DNA from: CAZBLK01 sp964492715
GTDB taxonomy: Bacteria; Bacillota; Clostridia; Lachnospirales; WRBF01
Reading direction: 5' to 3'
NCBI GenBank assembly: GCA_964492715.1
Contig: CAZBLK010000004.1
Location: 53,782 to 117,781 of the forward strand
DNA length: 64,000 nt
Position 1 is the stretch's first letter, and each line of letters starts with the position of its first letter. The notes under the pieces are model-generated. The model searched no databases. It was not told where the DNA came from and was given only the letters and a program-made list of their open reading frames with translations. This document shows, in pieces, positions 32,858-41,853 of this stretch. Position numbers and translations under genes: made by a program.

Positions 32858-34597
32858 TTACATATACATTTTATTAACAAATTCCATAGTGTCTTTAATA
32901 ACACCTGTCATCTTACTTTCCGCTTCACTAGCGTTTTCACCATGCACCCCAAAATAAACTTTTACCTTAGGCTCTGTGCCAGAAGGGCGAACACAAATCC
33001 AGCTTCCGTCTTCAAGTGTGTAATACAAAACGTCCGACTTTGGAAGCTTAATTTCTTCTTCAACGCCTGTTTCCATGTTTTTAATTACGCTTGCCTTATA
33101 ATCTCTGCGCTCAACAGCCTTTAGTCCGTTAATAACAACGTCCTGTGCTTCACGAAGGTTATCCATTATTTTTTTAATGTTTCTAAGCCCTTCAACACCT
33201 TTTAATGAAATCGACTCGGTGCTTTCTTTATAGAAGCCATACTTCTCATAAACTTCGTTAAGCCCGTCAATCATAGTCATACCACGTGATTTATAGTAAG
33301 CCGCAATTTCACAAATAAGCATAGTAGCAACAACAGCGTCTTTGTCCCTTGCGTATGTTCCAGCAAGGCAGCCGTAGCTTTCTTCAAAGCCAAACAAAAA
33401 TTCATTGCTTCCGCTTGCTTCAAACTCTTTTATCTTCTCACCGATATATTTAAACCCTGTTAAAACCTCAATATATTCAACGCCGTAACTTTCAGCAATT
33501 TTCTTCGTCATTTTCGTAGAAACTATAGTTGAAATTACTGCGCCGTTTTTAGGAAGCTGACCCATTGCCTGCTTTTGCGACAAAATGTATTCAGTAATTA
33601 AAATGCCAGTCATGTTTCCAGAAAGAACGACGTATTCGCCTTTGTCATTTTTAACAACAGCGCCTACTCTGTCGGCATCAGGGTCTGTTCCAACAACAAT
33701 GTCTGCACCAAGCTTATCCGCCAAGGCAATCGCAAGCGAAAAAGCCTTAGGGTCTTCTGGGTTAGGGTATCCAACTGTTGAAAACTTGGCGTCGGGCAAT
33801 TCTTGCTCTGGCACAACTAATACGTTTTTAAACCCTACTTCTTCAAGCACTCTGCGAACAGGCTTGTTGCCAGTACCATGAAGCGGTGTAAACACAATTT
33901 TAAATTCGTCTGCAACCTTTTTAATTACGTCTGGGTTAATACATTGCGCCTTAACGTTTTTAATAAACTCATCATCAATTTCTTTGCCAACAATTTTAAG
34001 CAAGCCTTGCTCCAAAGCAGTTTCCTTGCTAACTAGCTTTATTGCAGAATAATCAGTAACAGCAACAACTTCTTCCGTAATGTGAGCATCACGTGGCGAA
34101 GGAATTTGTGCACCATCAGCCCAATAAGCTTTATAACCGTTATATTCTGGTGGGTTGTGGCTTGCCGTTATAACAATGCCAGCAGTAGCACCCAAATGCC
34201 TTACAGCAAAAGAAAGTTCTGGAGTTGGACGAAGCTCGTCAAACAAATATGTTTTAATTCCGTTTCCGCACAAAACTAAAGCCGCTTCAAGCGCAAACTC
34301 AGGCGACATATTTCTCGAGTCATACGCTATAACTACACCCTTTTCCTTTAAGTTGCCTTCTTGCTTTAAAATGTAGTTTGAAAGCCCTTGTGTAGCACGG
34401 CGAACAGTGTAAATGTTCATGCGGTTTGTCCCTGCGCCAATTACTCCACGAAGTCCCGCTGTTCCAAACTCTAAATCCTTTAAAAACCTGTCTTCAATTT
34501 CCTTTTCCAAACCCGATATTTCTTTAAGTTCTTGTTTAGTTAAGCTGTCAATAAATTCGTTTTCAAGCCATGCCATGTAACTTTCCATGTACCCCAT
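32858..34597 (-). CDS. Phospho-sugar mutase (phosphoglucomutase/phosphomannomutase family)
   Basis: Interconverts sugar 1- and 6-phosphates, most likely glucose phosphates, feeding cell-wall and storage glycans. The protein has 579 residues from the ATG at 34597, with AAAGGGG eight bases upstream; an ATG two codons earlier is too close to that site. The phosphoserine loop is ITASHNPPEYNGYKAY, the metal loop GTDPDADRVGAV, the sugar loop GFEESYG and the phosphate site VRPSGTEPKVK. The length and layout match the PgcA-like group of Firmicutes. Confidence 0.93.
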   Translation of the reverse strand: MGYMESYMAWLENEFIDSLTKQELKEISGLEKEIEDRFLKDLEFGTAGLRGVIGAGTNRMNIYTVRRATQGLSNYILKQEGNLKEKGVVIAYDSRNMSPEFALEAALVLCGNGIKTYLFDELRPTPELSFAVRHLGATAGIVITASHNPPEYNGYKAYWADGAQIPSPRDAHITEEVVAVTDYSAIKLVSKETALEQGLLKIVGKEIDDEFIKNVKAQCINPDVIKKVADEFKIVFTPLHGTGNKPVRRVLEEVGFKNVLVVPEQELPDAKFSTVGYPNPEDPKAFSLAIALADKLGADIVVGTDPDADRVGAVVKNDKGEYVVLSGNMTGILITEYILSQKQAMGQLPKNGAVISTIVSTKMTKKIAESYGVEYIEVLTGFKYIGEKIKEFEASGSNEFLFGFEESYGCLAGTYARDKDAVVATMLICEIAAYYKSRGMTMIDGLNEVYEKYGFYKESTESISLKGVEGLRNIKKIMDNLREAQDVVINGLKAVERRDYKASVIKNMETGVEEEIKLPKSDVLYYTLEDGSWICVRPSGTEPKVKVYFGVHGENASEAESKMTGVIKDTMEFVNKMYM

Positions 34598-34624
34598 AAA
34601 CATATCCCCTTTCTAACAAAAAAT

Positions 34625-34788
34625 TAGACTTCTTGCGAAATGAGAAATGTCGAATTTACGAGCAAATTTTTCGTTTCGCAAGGAAGCAAAAACTGCACGT
34701 ACCCAAAGGTACGTAAGGTTTTTGGTGACGCAGCCGAAACGGAAAAGTTGCCGTAAAGGCGGCGTTTATAATTTCGCAACAGTTTTAA
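34625..34788 (-). repeat. 164-bp palindromic element, copy A
   Basis: Non-coding unit with ends TAGACTTCTTGCGAAAT and ATTTCGCAACAGTTTTAA, and a central hairpin ACGTACC-CAAA-GGTACGT. Its reverse complement is about 90% identical by eye to 37999-38162. The left and right halves are themselves imperfect inverted repeats, so the whole unit can fold into one long hairpin. It lies between the phospho-sugar mutase and rho. Confidence 0.88.
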
Positions 34789-34796
34789 TATACAAA

Positions 34797-36614
34797 TTAA
34801 TTTTTCGACAAGCTTTTAATTCCAGCTACAAAAGAATTGTTGTTTTCTGTTTTAATAAGCATATCTGTAATTTGCTCTGTAAGCTCTGCCGTTGGCAAAT
34901 GCGCCGATAATTTCCTAATAATATATATAGCTTCCAGCTCCTCACTAGTAAGCAAGTTCTCCTCACGCCTTGTGCCCGATTTAAGCACGTCAATTGCAGG
35001 AAAAATACGCTTTTCTGAAAGCTTTCTATCAAGAACAAGCTCCATGTTGCCTGTGCCCTTAAATTCTTCAAAAACCATGTCGTCAAGCTTGCTGCCTGTG
35101 TCTACAAGTGCCGTAGCAAGAATTGTAAGCGAACCGCCGCCTTGAATGTTTCTAGCCGCACCAAAAAACTTTTTCGGCATGTACAAGGCTGCTGGGTCAA
35201 GACCACCAGAAAGAGTTCGTCCGCTTGGCGGTACAGTTAAGTTGTACGCACGTGCAAGCCTCGTTATGCTGTCTAGCAAAATTACCAAGTCTTTCCCTTG
35301 CTCTACAAGCCGCTTTGCACGCTCCAAAACCATTTCTGCTACACGCTTGTGGTGCTCTGGCTGCTCATCAAACGTAGAGTAAATTACGTCAACACGTTCT
35401 CCAACAATTGATTGTTGCATGTCTGTAACTTCCTCTGGGCGTTCATCTATTAAAAGCACAATTAAGTGCATGTCTTTGTGGTTTGTTAAAATAGACTTTG
35501 CAATTTTTTTAAGCAAAACAGTTTTGCCTGCTTTCGGCTGGGCAACAATCATTCCCCTTTGCCCTTTGCCTACAGGTGCAATCAAATCAATAAGCCTTGT
35601 AGAACGTTCCGTCCTCGTAGTTTCCAAATGAATTCGTTCTGTTGGGAAAATTGGAGTTAAGTCTTCAAAGTTAGGGCGCTTTGCGGCTACCTCTGGATTG
35701 TCGCCGTTTGTGCTTTTTACATATAAAAGTGCGCTAAACTTTTCGCCTTCCTTTGGAATACGAATACTTCCCCTTACCAAGTCGCCAGTTTTAAGGTTAA
35801 ACCTTCTAATTTGCGAAGGCGAAACGTAAATGTCCTTTGAGCCTGGCAAGTAGTTTTCGGTACGCAAAAAACCGTAGCCGTCTGCCAAAACTTCAAGCAC
35901 ACCTTCGGCAACTACGCCGCTGTCAAGTGCATCTGTATATTGGCGTCTTTGCTCCCTGTAATTGTTATTGTTCTGGTTTTCTTGCTGGCTATTTTGCCTT
36001 TCAAACTGTGGTGACGACTGAGTGTTAGAATCTGTTTGAGGGCTAAAATAGCGTGGTCTTTGACTTTCTTGCCTATCATATCTGCTTTCGCTAGTTGGTT
36101 TTTCAGCAGTTTCAGCTTGCTTTTCAGCTTCAACTGCCTTTTCAGTAACAGCTTCAACTAGCTTTTCTTCTGTTTCTTTAACTTCTGTTTCTTTAACTTC
36201 TGTTTCTTTAACTTCTGTTTCCTTAACTTCTGTTTCCTTAACTTCTGTTTCCTTAACTTCTGTTTCCTTAACTTCTTCTTCCTGCTTAACAGGCTCGGCA
36301 ATTGGAACAAAAACTACCTCATTGCTGTCACTGCCTAATTTCTTGTAAGCTTTAAGTTCAGTTGCAGCCTTTTTTTCTTCAACTGCTTTTTCGTTTGCAT
36401 CGTCGGTTTGTTCAACTTCATTTTTTGCATTACTTTCCATTTGACCCGACTCCAAAACGCCGCCTTCCATGGTGTTTTCCTCACTCTGCGTTTTGTCCCT
36501 GTTTTCTTCAATCCACTCAACAAGCTGAGACTTCCTGTATGTTTGAACATATTTCAGCCCCATAGCCCTAGCTATTTCTCGAAGCTCAGGCAGAGTCTTT
36601 TTTTCATTTTCCAT
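34797..36614 (-). CDS. rho: Transcription termination factor Rho
   Basis: RNA-dependent hexameric ATPase that ends transcription. The 605-residue protein has an N-terminal Rho_N/SAP-like helix region (LPELREIARAMGLKYV), then a long charged insertion (about residues 45-225). The insertion includes seven near-identical Val-Lys-Glu-Thr-Glu units followed by an Asn/Gln-rich stretch. The RNA-binding cold-shock domain follows (GYGFLRTENYLPGSKDIYVS). The ATPase core has IVAQPKAGKTVLLKKIA, LLIDERPEEVTDM, LLDSITRLARAYN and RTLSGGLDP. GGAGGATAAT precedes the ATG. Insertions before the RNA-binding domain are known in Clostridia and Actinobacteria and can drive condensation or altered RNA binding; that role here is inference. 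Confidence 0.95.
   Translation of the reverse strand: MENEKKTLPELREIARAMGLKYVQTYRKSQLVEWIEENRDKTQSEENTMEGGVLESGQMESNAKNEVEQTDDANEKAVEEKKAATELKAYKKLGSDSNEVVFVPIAEPVKQEEEVKETEVKETEVKETEVKETEVKETEVKETEVKETEEKLVEAVTEKAVEAEKQAETAEKPTSESRYDRQESQRPRYFSPQTDSNTQSSPQFERQNSQQENQNNNNYREQRRQYTDALDSGVVAEGVLEVLADGYGFLRTENYLPGSKDIYVSPSQIRRFNLKTGDLVRGSIRIPKEGEKFSALLYVKSTNGDNPEVAAKRPNFEDLTPIFPTERIHLETTRTERSTRLIDLIAPVGKGQRGMIVAQPKAGKTVLLKKIAKSILTNHKDMHLIVLLIDERPEEVTDMQQSIVGERVDVIYSTFDEQPEHHKRVAEMVLERAKRLVEQGKDLVILLDSITRLARAYNLTVPPSGRTLSGGLDPAALYMPKKFFGAARNIQGGGSLTILATALVDTGSKLDDMVFEEFKGTGNMELVLDRKLSEKRIFPAIDVLKSGTRREENLLTSEELEAIYIIRKLSAHLPTAELTEQITDMLIKTENNNSFVAGIKSLSKN
36166..36279 (-). repeat. 15-bp tandem repeat within rho
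   Basis: About seven head-to-tail copies of a 15-base unit (ACTTCTGTTTCYTTA on the plus strand), each encoding Val-Lys-Glu-Thr-Glu. The copies differ mainly at one C/T position, so the array is recent and should vary in copy number between strains without changing the frame. Confidence 0.92.
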
Positions 36615-36623
36615 ATTATCCTC

Positions 36624-37754
36624 CTATTTCGGAATTACCAAAACTTGCCCGACAACAAGCGAGTCACTTGACAAATTATTAGCTTTCATAATTTTGCTAT
36701 AATCTGTAAGGTTTCCATAAAACAACTTGCTAATTTTTGATAAATTATCACCTTGCTTAACGACATAAACTGTGTCTCCATTAGAGTTCACATTACTGGG
36801 GGCAGGTGTTTGCGGGTTACTTTCTGTTGAATTTGAGTTTTGCGAAGCATCAGTTTCTGTAGATGAAGCTGAAAAACCAGAAACTTGTTCTTTTATACTG
36901 TCAAGTTCAGTGTTAATTTCATTAAGTTTTTGAGTCAGCTCATCATTTTGAAGTTTTAGTTTTGTAATTTCGCCTTGTTCACCGTTAGTTTCTTCAATAG
37001 TTTTGTTTGCTTCTTTAAGCATGTTGTTGTTGGCATTATACTTATAAATAAGCACAAAAAGAATTAAAAGCATAACAACAAACACAGCTAGTGCGCCAAA
37101 TTTAATAAGTGGCGAAAGTGCAGATGAAGAAGCCGCTTCAAAACGCTCGTCTTCATTTGAACGCTCGTGCTTTCTGCCAGAACTGCCGCCGCTTGAAAAA
37201 TCACCATCGTTTCTTTCTCTGCGGGAGCTAGACGTCTTTTGCCTGTAAATTGATAAGTCATACTCAAAGTCATCTAAAATGCGCTTTGATGAAGACTCGT
37301 CTTTTGACACAAGTTTTTCAATGAATTGGCCACTGATTTGTTCATTACTTGAAATTTTTGGTTTTATACGGGGTTCTTGCTGAATTGGATTTGACTCTTT
37401 TGCTGCTTCTCTTTCGCTATATTTTTCTTTTTCATACTCTCTTTTCAGTTCTGAATTTGGTTTTGCTTTTGATTCAAGATTTGACTCAAGCTTTGGTTCA
37501 AATGCACTTTCATGCCGCTTAAAATCTGTTAAGTCATCTATAAAATATTCGGGGTCAGCTGTACTATTAAGCTCATCTGGCTGCTCATATGTATGCTCAT
37601 ACGGCATCTCATCGTCCTGCGGCTTTGGCTGGTTTAGTGCATCAAACAGCTTCCCAACTGCCTTTCTTGACATATCTTCGTTATAATAATCCAGCGTATT
37701 GCCTGGCTTTATCTTTCGCCTATTATCCGAAATAACCTCCACCTCCAAAAACAT
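36624..37754 (-). CDS. Membrane protein with extracytoplasmic LysM domain
   Basis: A 376-residue type II membrane protein. A long polar, charged, probably disordered cytoplasmic part (1-215) is followed by one membrane helix (FGALAVFVVMLLILFVLIY). A coiled-coil segment with ELTQKLNEINTELDSIKEQ comes next. A Ser/Thr/Asn/Pro-rich linker leads to a C-terminal LysM domain (VYVVKQGDNLSKISKLFYG, ending in QVLVIPK) that should bind peptidoglycan. AAGGA lies eight bases before the ATG. It sits nine bases before rho and is probably co-transcribed with it. No catalytic domain is visible; a structural or septal role is possible. Confidence 0.82.
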   Translation of the reverse strand: MFLEVEVISDNRRKIKPGNTLDYYNEDMSRKAVGKLFDALNQPKPQDDEMPYEHTYEQPDELNSTADPEYFIDDLTDFKRHESAFEPKLESNLESKAKPNSELKREYEKEKYSEREAAKESNPIQQEPRIKPKISSNEQISGQFIEKLVSKDESSSKRILDDFEYDLSIYRQKTSSSRRERNDGDFSSGGSSGRKHERSNEDERFEAASSSALSPLIKFGALAVFVVMLLILFVLIYKYNANNNMLKEANKTIEETNGEQGEITKLKLQNDELTQKLNEINTELDSIKEQVSGFSASSTETDASQNSNSTESNPQTPAPSNVNSNGDTVYVVKQGDNLSKISKLFYGNLTDYSKIMKANNLSSDSLVVGQVLVIPK

Positions 37755-37998
37755 TTTCTTAATCCTTCATATTATTAAAATTTGAATAATCTGGCAAATT
37801 ACAATAGGTGTATATGTGTATACTTTTATTGTATATGTTATTTATTATTATGTCAATAATAGGAATGTTGAAATTTCAGCGAAATTTAGAAACAAAATCT
37901 TTGTTTAAAGTGTCCAAAATGTGGCATAATAACACAAGTGCAAATTTATAGCAATTCTGTTTTAATTCACCAATATCTATAAACGTATAATTTTTAAA

Positions 37999-38162
37999 TT
38001 AGAACTCTTGCGAAATTATAAACGCCGCCTTTACGGCAACTTTTCCGTTTCCACTGCGTCACCAAAAACCTTACGTACCTTTGGGTACGTGCGGTTTTTG
38101 CTTCATTGCGAAACAAAAGATTTGCTTGTAAATTTATCATCTCTTATTTCGCAAGAAGTCTA
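37999..38162 (+). repeat. 164-bp palindromic element, copy B
   Basis: Opposite orientation to copy A and nearly identical to it. Ends are TTAGAACTCTTGCGAAAT and TTATTTCGCAAGAAGTCTA, with the central ACGTACC-TTT-GGGTACGT hairpin. It occupies the middle of the 510-base gap between the LysM gene and mecA. The two copies enclose rho plus the LysM gene. Confidence 0.88.
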
Positions 38163-38192
38163 TTTTAAAAATATACAGTTATAATATCCCTC

Positions 38193-38221
38193 TTTACTTT
38201 TTGAGCAAATTTCGTTATACT
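38193..38221 (+). promoter_or_regulatory. Promoter of mecA
   Basis: TTTACT (38193-38198), 17-base spacer, TATACT (38216-38221), 31 bases downstream of palindromic element copy B and 44 bases before the mecA start. Confidence 0.6.
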
Positions 38222-38264
38222 ATAAATTGAAATACATAACACCTTCTATAAGGAGTTGTCTACA

Positions 38265-38909
38265 ATGAAGATAGAAAAAATAAGTGAAACTCAAATAAAA
38301 TTTGTGCTTACAAACGCAGACCTTTCCGAGCGAAACATAAAAATGACAGAGCTTGCATATGGTTCTGAAAAAGCGCAAGAGCTTTTTAGGGAAATGATGG
38401 AGCAAGCTTTTGTAGAGTGTGCTTTTGAGTCGGACAACATGCCGCTTATGATAGAAGCTATACCAATGACAGCCGACAGCATTGTTATTATCGTTACAAA
38501 GGTAACAGCCCCAGAGCAAATTGAGGAACGGTTTAACATGCTTCCAAAACAAGCTTCTGCAAAAAAGCGTCAGCGTAATGCTGCTGGCAAAAAGGCAAAA
38601 GATATTAATGAGCAACCTTCAAACATAAGTGTTTTTTCGTTTGACACACTTGACGATGTCACACTTGCTGCCAATAGAATGTATATGCAGTTTAACGGAA
38701 TGAACATGCTTTTCAAAAACAACAACAGATATTTTTTGTATGTTGAAAACAATTGTTCGTTTGACAACGTTACTACAGAATATATTGACTCTGTCCTTGC
38801 AGAGTACGGGCAAAAGCATTTAGCAAACACGATAACACGCTACTATTTAGCCGAACACGGTGAAATTATTATTAAAAGCAATGCAATTAGAAAGCTTGCA
38901 CTGCTATAA
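38265..38909 (+). CDS. mecA: Adaptor protein MecA
   Basis: Adaptor that delivers substrates to the ClpC-ClpP protease. It has 214 residues from the ATG at 38265 (AGGAG nine bases upstream). The N-terminal substrate-binding domain begins MKIEKISETQIKFVLTNADL and is followed by FREMMEQAFVECAFE. A charged linker rich in Lys/Ala lies at about residues 100-120. The C-terminal ClpC-binding domain contains FDTLDDVTLAANRM and LAEYGQKH. Length is normal. It lies alone and is followed by a bidirectional terminator. Confidence 0.93.
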   Translation: MKIEKISETQIKFVLTNADLSERNIKMTELAYGSEKAQELFREMMEQAFVECAFESDNMPLMIEAIPMTADSIVIIVTKVTAPEQIEERFNMLPKQASAKKRQRNAAGKKAKDINEQPSNISVFSFDTLDDVTLAANRMYMQFNGMNMLFKNNNRYFLYVENNCSFDNVTTEYIDSVLAEYGQKHLANTITRYYLAEHGEIIIKSNAIRKLALL

Positions 38910-38922
38910 CAATTTAAACGCA

Positions 38923-38978
38923 AAAGCCATGTAGATTGCGGCATACCGCATAAAACATGGCTTATTTTGTTATTTTTT
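38923..38978. terminator. Bidirectional terminator between mecA and apbE
   Basis: AAGCCATGT and ACATGGCTT form the outer stem, with GCGG/CCGC within the loop. T-rich tracts flank it on both strands (TTATTTTGTTATTTTTTC on the plus strand). Confidence 0.78.
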
Positions 38979-40007
38979 CAAAAGTTTTTGAGCACCTTCG
39001 CTGTAAACAATTGTGCCGTCTTTATAAACCCAAATTGCGTAAGAGCCTTCGTAATTTTTCAAAACCTCAAGCCCTTCTTCGTAAGACATGTTAAACAAAG
39101 CCGTTGACATTGCATCAGACATGCCAGAATTTGGGTAAACAATTGAAACAGAAGTAAAATACTCCGAAGGGTACAGTGTTTCTGGGTCAATTATATGATG
39201 GTACACTTTGTCGCCAACAATATAAAACCTTTGGTAGTCACCACTTGTAACAAGGCAGTTGTCGCTTAAACTTAGCAGTTGAATAAGCTGCTCTGCACTG
39301 TTCATATCTGGGTTTTGTATGCCGACACTCCAGTTTTCAAGGCCGTTTACATGTTTTTTGCCAATAGCCTTTACGTTGCCACCGACACTCATTAAAACAG
39401 AATTAAACCCGTCCTTTTCAAGCTGTTCTCCAACCTTTTGCACAGCATAACCTTTGGCAATAGCCCCTACGTCAAGCCGCATGTTTTCGTTCGTCAAAAA
39501 AACAGTACGATTATTCTCGTCAATTATTACTTGGCTAATGTCTGTATATTTGTTTGCTTCCATAAGCTCGTCTTTTGTTGGAAGCTGTGCATTAAAAGGG
39601 TCGTCAATTCCTTCTGTTCTGTAATTATGCCAAATGTTTAAAACAGGCCCTAAAGCAACGTTAACTTTGCCATTTGTTTTTGTGTACTGTTCTTTTGCAA
39701 ACACTAGCATATCAATTATTTTTTGGTCTACCTCAACTGATTTTATTCCAGCGTTGTCATTTATAGTTTTTATATTGTTAATTCCATCATAATCGTTGTA
39801 AATATCAAAAAGCTGGTGATAAGCCTCAAGTTCATCATAAACAAACTGTGAGAGTTTTTCAAATTGTTCGTCAGATGTTGTGTATGCAACTATGTTTGTA
39901 ACAGTGTCAAAGAAAAACATAAATTCAGCTTCGTGCCGTTCCATTGGCTTTTGCGCACTGCAACCAACCATAGTTAACATTAACAAAAAAATAAGTATTT
40001 TTTTCAT
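38970..40007 (-). CDS. apbE: FAD:protein FMN transferase, lipoprotein
   Basis: Transfers FMN from FAD to Thr or Ser of exported proteins. The 345-residue protein starts with a lipoprotein signal (LLMLTMVGCSAQ; Cys16). The ApbE motifs are FFDTVTNIVAY, RLDVGAIAKGYAVQKV, VSVGGNVKAIG, IIDPETLYP and the metal site GMSDAMSTALFNM. It corresponds to FmnB of the Listeria electron-transfer locus. A terminator separates it from the upstream pplA-like gene, so it may have some independent expression. Its likely substrate is that lipoprotein. Confidence 0.93.
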   Translation of the reverse strand: MKKILIFLLMLTMVGCSAQKPMERHEAEFMFFFDTVTNIVAYTTSDEQFEKLSQFVYDELEAYHQLFDIYNDYDGINNIKTINDNAGIKSVEVDQKIIDMLVFAKEQYTKTNGKVNVALGPVLNIWHNYRTEGIDDPFNAQLPTKDELMEANKYTDISQVIIDENNRTVFLTNENMRLDVGAIAKGYAVQKVGEQLEKDGFNSVLMSVGGNVKAIGKKHVNGLENWSVGIQNPDMNSAEQLIQLLSLSDNCLVTSGDYQRFYIVGDKVYHHIIDPETLYPSEYFTSVSIVYPNSGMSDAMSTALFNMSYEEGLEVLKNYEGSYAIWVYKDGTIVYSEGAQKLLKK

Positions 40008-40046
40008 AAGTGTTTTCTCTCTTTAATCATTGTGTTTGTTAACCGC

Positions 40047-40094
40047 TAAAATAAACACTACCCCGCAGTTATAGTGTAGCTATAAGCGGGGTAG
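40047..40094 (-). terminator. Terminator between pplA-like gene and apbE
   Basis: Minus strand: CTACCCCGC and GCGGGGTAG form a nine-base-pair stem followed by TGTTTATTTT. It may allow higher expression of the lipoprotein than of its modifying enzyme. Confidence 0.82.
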
Positions 40095-40105
40095 AAAAAA
40101 GTTAA

Positions 40106-41227
40106 TTACTTCGCAGTGTTAGCTGCTTTTTCAACTATTTCTTTGAATTCGCCAATGCCAACAGTTACGCTTGAAACAAGGTCAGCGTCTGTAGCCTTGC
40201 CAGCATCATCAACTGCAATGCCCGTTACGTCAGCAGCAGTTTTGCCAACAACGTATTGTGAAAATGCAGCAGCTTGCTCATCCCATTCCTTACCAATTTT
40301 AGAAGCGACTTTCATGCCGTAAGCTGCACCTAATTCATTTTTAGTTTGAGGAGCAACAGCCAAGTCAGTTGTAACATTGCCCTTAGCGTCAAAGTTTACA
40401 TTGCCTTGCATAGAGTCAAGAATTGCGCTTGTAATTTTGCCGCTGCCATCAACTGTAGTTGCAACGAAAGTAGCGTAAGCTTGTGCCAAACCATCGCTCT
40501 CGCCAGCGTCTTTTGACTTATCAAGTTTTGTAGAAATACCTAAGCCAACTTTGTCACCTTCTTGTGCGCCCATTTCTTTAGCGTTTGCAGCAGCCTTTTC
40601 AACTAATGCAATATAGCCTTGAACATTCATTGTGCAACCAGAAACTAAGTCTGCTTCAGCAGGTGAACCTTTTTCAGTAAGAGCCATGCCCTTAACTTCG
40701 TCTACAGTTTTACCAATGCAGAAAGCTTCAAAAGCGGCAATTTGTGCGTCCCAATCCTTTTGAATTGAAGAAGCCTTGCTCATGCCATAATTGTTGCCAA
40801 GTTCAACCTTTGTTGGAACAGCAGCAGATACGTCAGAAGTAATTTTTCCGCTAGCAGCAAAGCTAACCTTTGATTGCACAGCGTCAATTTTTAAACCGGT
40901 AATTTTTCCGTTTGCATCAAGCGTAATTGCACCGATGTTAATGTCTGTTTGTGCAAGTCCGTCACCACCGTCAGCCTTTTTCGAGTTGCCGTTTGAGCCA
41001 ATTGCAGCAAGGCCAGTTTTCAAGCTTCCCCCAACAGCAGGTGCTTCAGAAGCAGCAGCCTCTGTTGCTGTTGCAGTTTCAGTTGGTGCTGGTGAAGTTG
41101 TAGCAGGTGCTTCAGTTGTTGGTTGTGGTGAAGGTGTTGCTGTAGCTTTTGGCGTGTTATCTTGGCAACCAGCAAGAAGTGTCGCCGACAAAGCACCAGC
41201 CACTATAAGTACTACAAATTTCTTCAT
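40106..41227 (-). CDS. pplA: PplA-like flavin-carrying extracellular lipoprotein
   Basis: A 373-residue lipoprotein (lipobox LLAGC, Cys21). A Thr/Ser/Pro/Ala-rich surface tether follows (25-65), then two homologous repeats (about 71-217 and 227-373). Both contain GLAQ, an ELGxxYGM segment, a KDWD/KEWD segment, GKTxxxV and near the end DLVS. The first ends DLVSGCT (193-199), close to the D-x-x-S-G-A-T flavinylation consensus; the second has DLVSSVT (349-355). Listeria PplA is similarly a lipoprotein with two FMN sites. Here it is flanked by apbE and eetB. The role as extracellular electron carrier is inferred from context. Flavinylation of each site is untested, and the second motif is more divergent. 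Confidence 0.82.
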   Translation of the reverse strand: MKKFVVLIVAGALSATLLAGCQDNTPKATATPSPQPTTEAPATTSPAPTETATATEAAASEAPAVGGSLKTGLAAIGSNGNSKKADGGDGLAQTDINIGAITLDANGKITGLKIDAVQSKVSFAASGKITSDVSAAVPTKVELGNNYGMSKASSIQKDWDAQIAAFEAFCIGKTVDEVKGMALTEKGSPAEADLVSGCTMNVQGYIALVEKAAANAKEMGAQEGDKVGLGISTKLDKSKDAGESDGLAQAYATFVATTVDGSGKITSAILDSMQGNVNFDAKGNVTTDLAVAPQTKNELGAAYGMKVASKIGKEWDEQAAAFSQYVVGKTAADVTGIAVDDAGKATDADLVSSVTVGIGEFKEIVEKAANTAK

Positions 41228-41322
41228 AAAATCTCTCCTACCTTATTGTTTTATTTTGAGTGCAAAAATTATTTATATTTTGTTCACTAAAGAAGCACTC
41301 TATTTTTATTAAAACCAAATGC

Positions 41323-41853
41323 TTAACGTAAAACGTTTTTAAGCACTGGTAAAATAAACCTTAAAATTGTTGCAGTTGCAACCCCAGCAAAAACGCCCAT
41401 TACGATAAGGAAGGGCAAATAAGCCAAAAGTGTCAAACTGCCGAAAATAATTGAAATAGCTACAAACTGCCCAATGTTATGGAACAATGCCCCAAAAATG
41501 CTTAACACAAGATACGAAACATGTTCTTTAAACAAAAACATTATAACAGTCATAACAATAAATGAAAATAAGCCGCCGCTAAAGCTTAAAAACCCAGCCG
41601 TTGCACCCCTAATTAAAAAAACGAAAAGTGCCTTTAAAACAATTATATACGCCGCTTCACGCTTGCCTAAAAAAAACAAAGAGTACATAACGGCAATGTT
41701 TGAAAGCCCCAGCTTTACCCCAGGTGGAAAAAAAGGAATTGGAGGAAACGAGCTTTCAATAAAAGACAAAACAACGGCAACCGCAAAAAACAACGCAAGC
41801 ATTGTAAGCCGTTTAATTTTAGCACTGTTAGTTTCAATTGTTTCCTTTTGCAT
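41323..41853 (-). CDS. eetB: EetB-like membrane protein (Gx transporter family)
   Basis: A 176-residue integral membrane protein from the ATG at 41853, preceded by GAGGGG; the frame extends upstream to 41922 without a ribosome site. Five or six helices are seen, with FPPIPFFPPGVKLGLSNIAV, GATAGFLSFSGG and GALFHNIGQF as the conserved loops. Such proteins were once named heptaprenyl diphosphate synthase component I, but they resemble ECF S-components. In Listeria the homologue EetB is required for extracellular electron transfer. It lies between eetA and pplA here. Confidence 0.87.
   Translation of the reverse strand: MQKETIETNSAKIKRLTMLALFFAVAVVLSFIESSFPPIPFFPPGVKLGLSNIAVMYSLFFLGKREAAYIIVLKALFVFLIRGATAGFLSFSGGLFSFIVMTVIMFLFKEHVSYLVLSIFGALFHNIGQFVAISIIFGSLTLLAYLPFLIVMGVFAGVATATILRFILPVLKNVLR

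Noticed and set aside
36166..36279. CRISPR-like repeat array
   Set aside because: Units are contiguous 15-bp codon repeats in frame within rho, without spacers. No CRISPR array or cas gene was seen anywhere.
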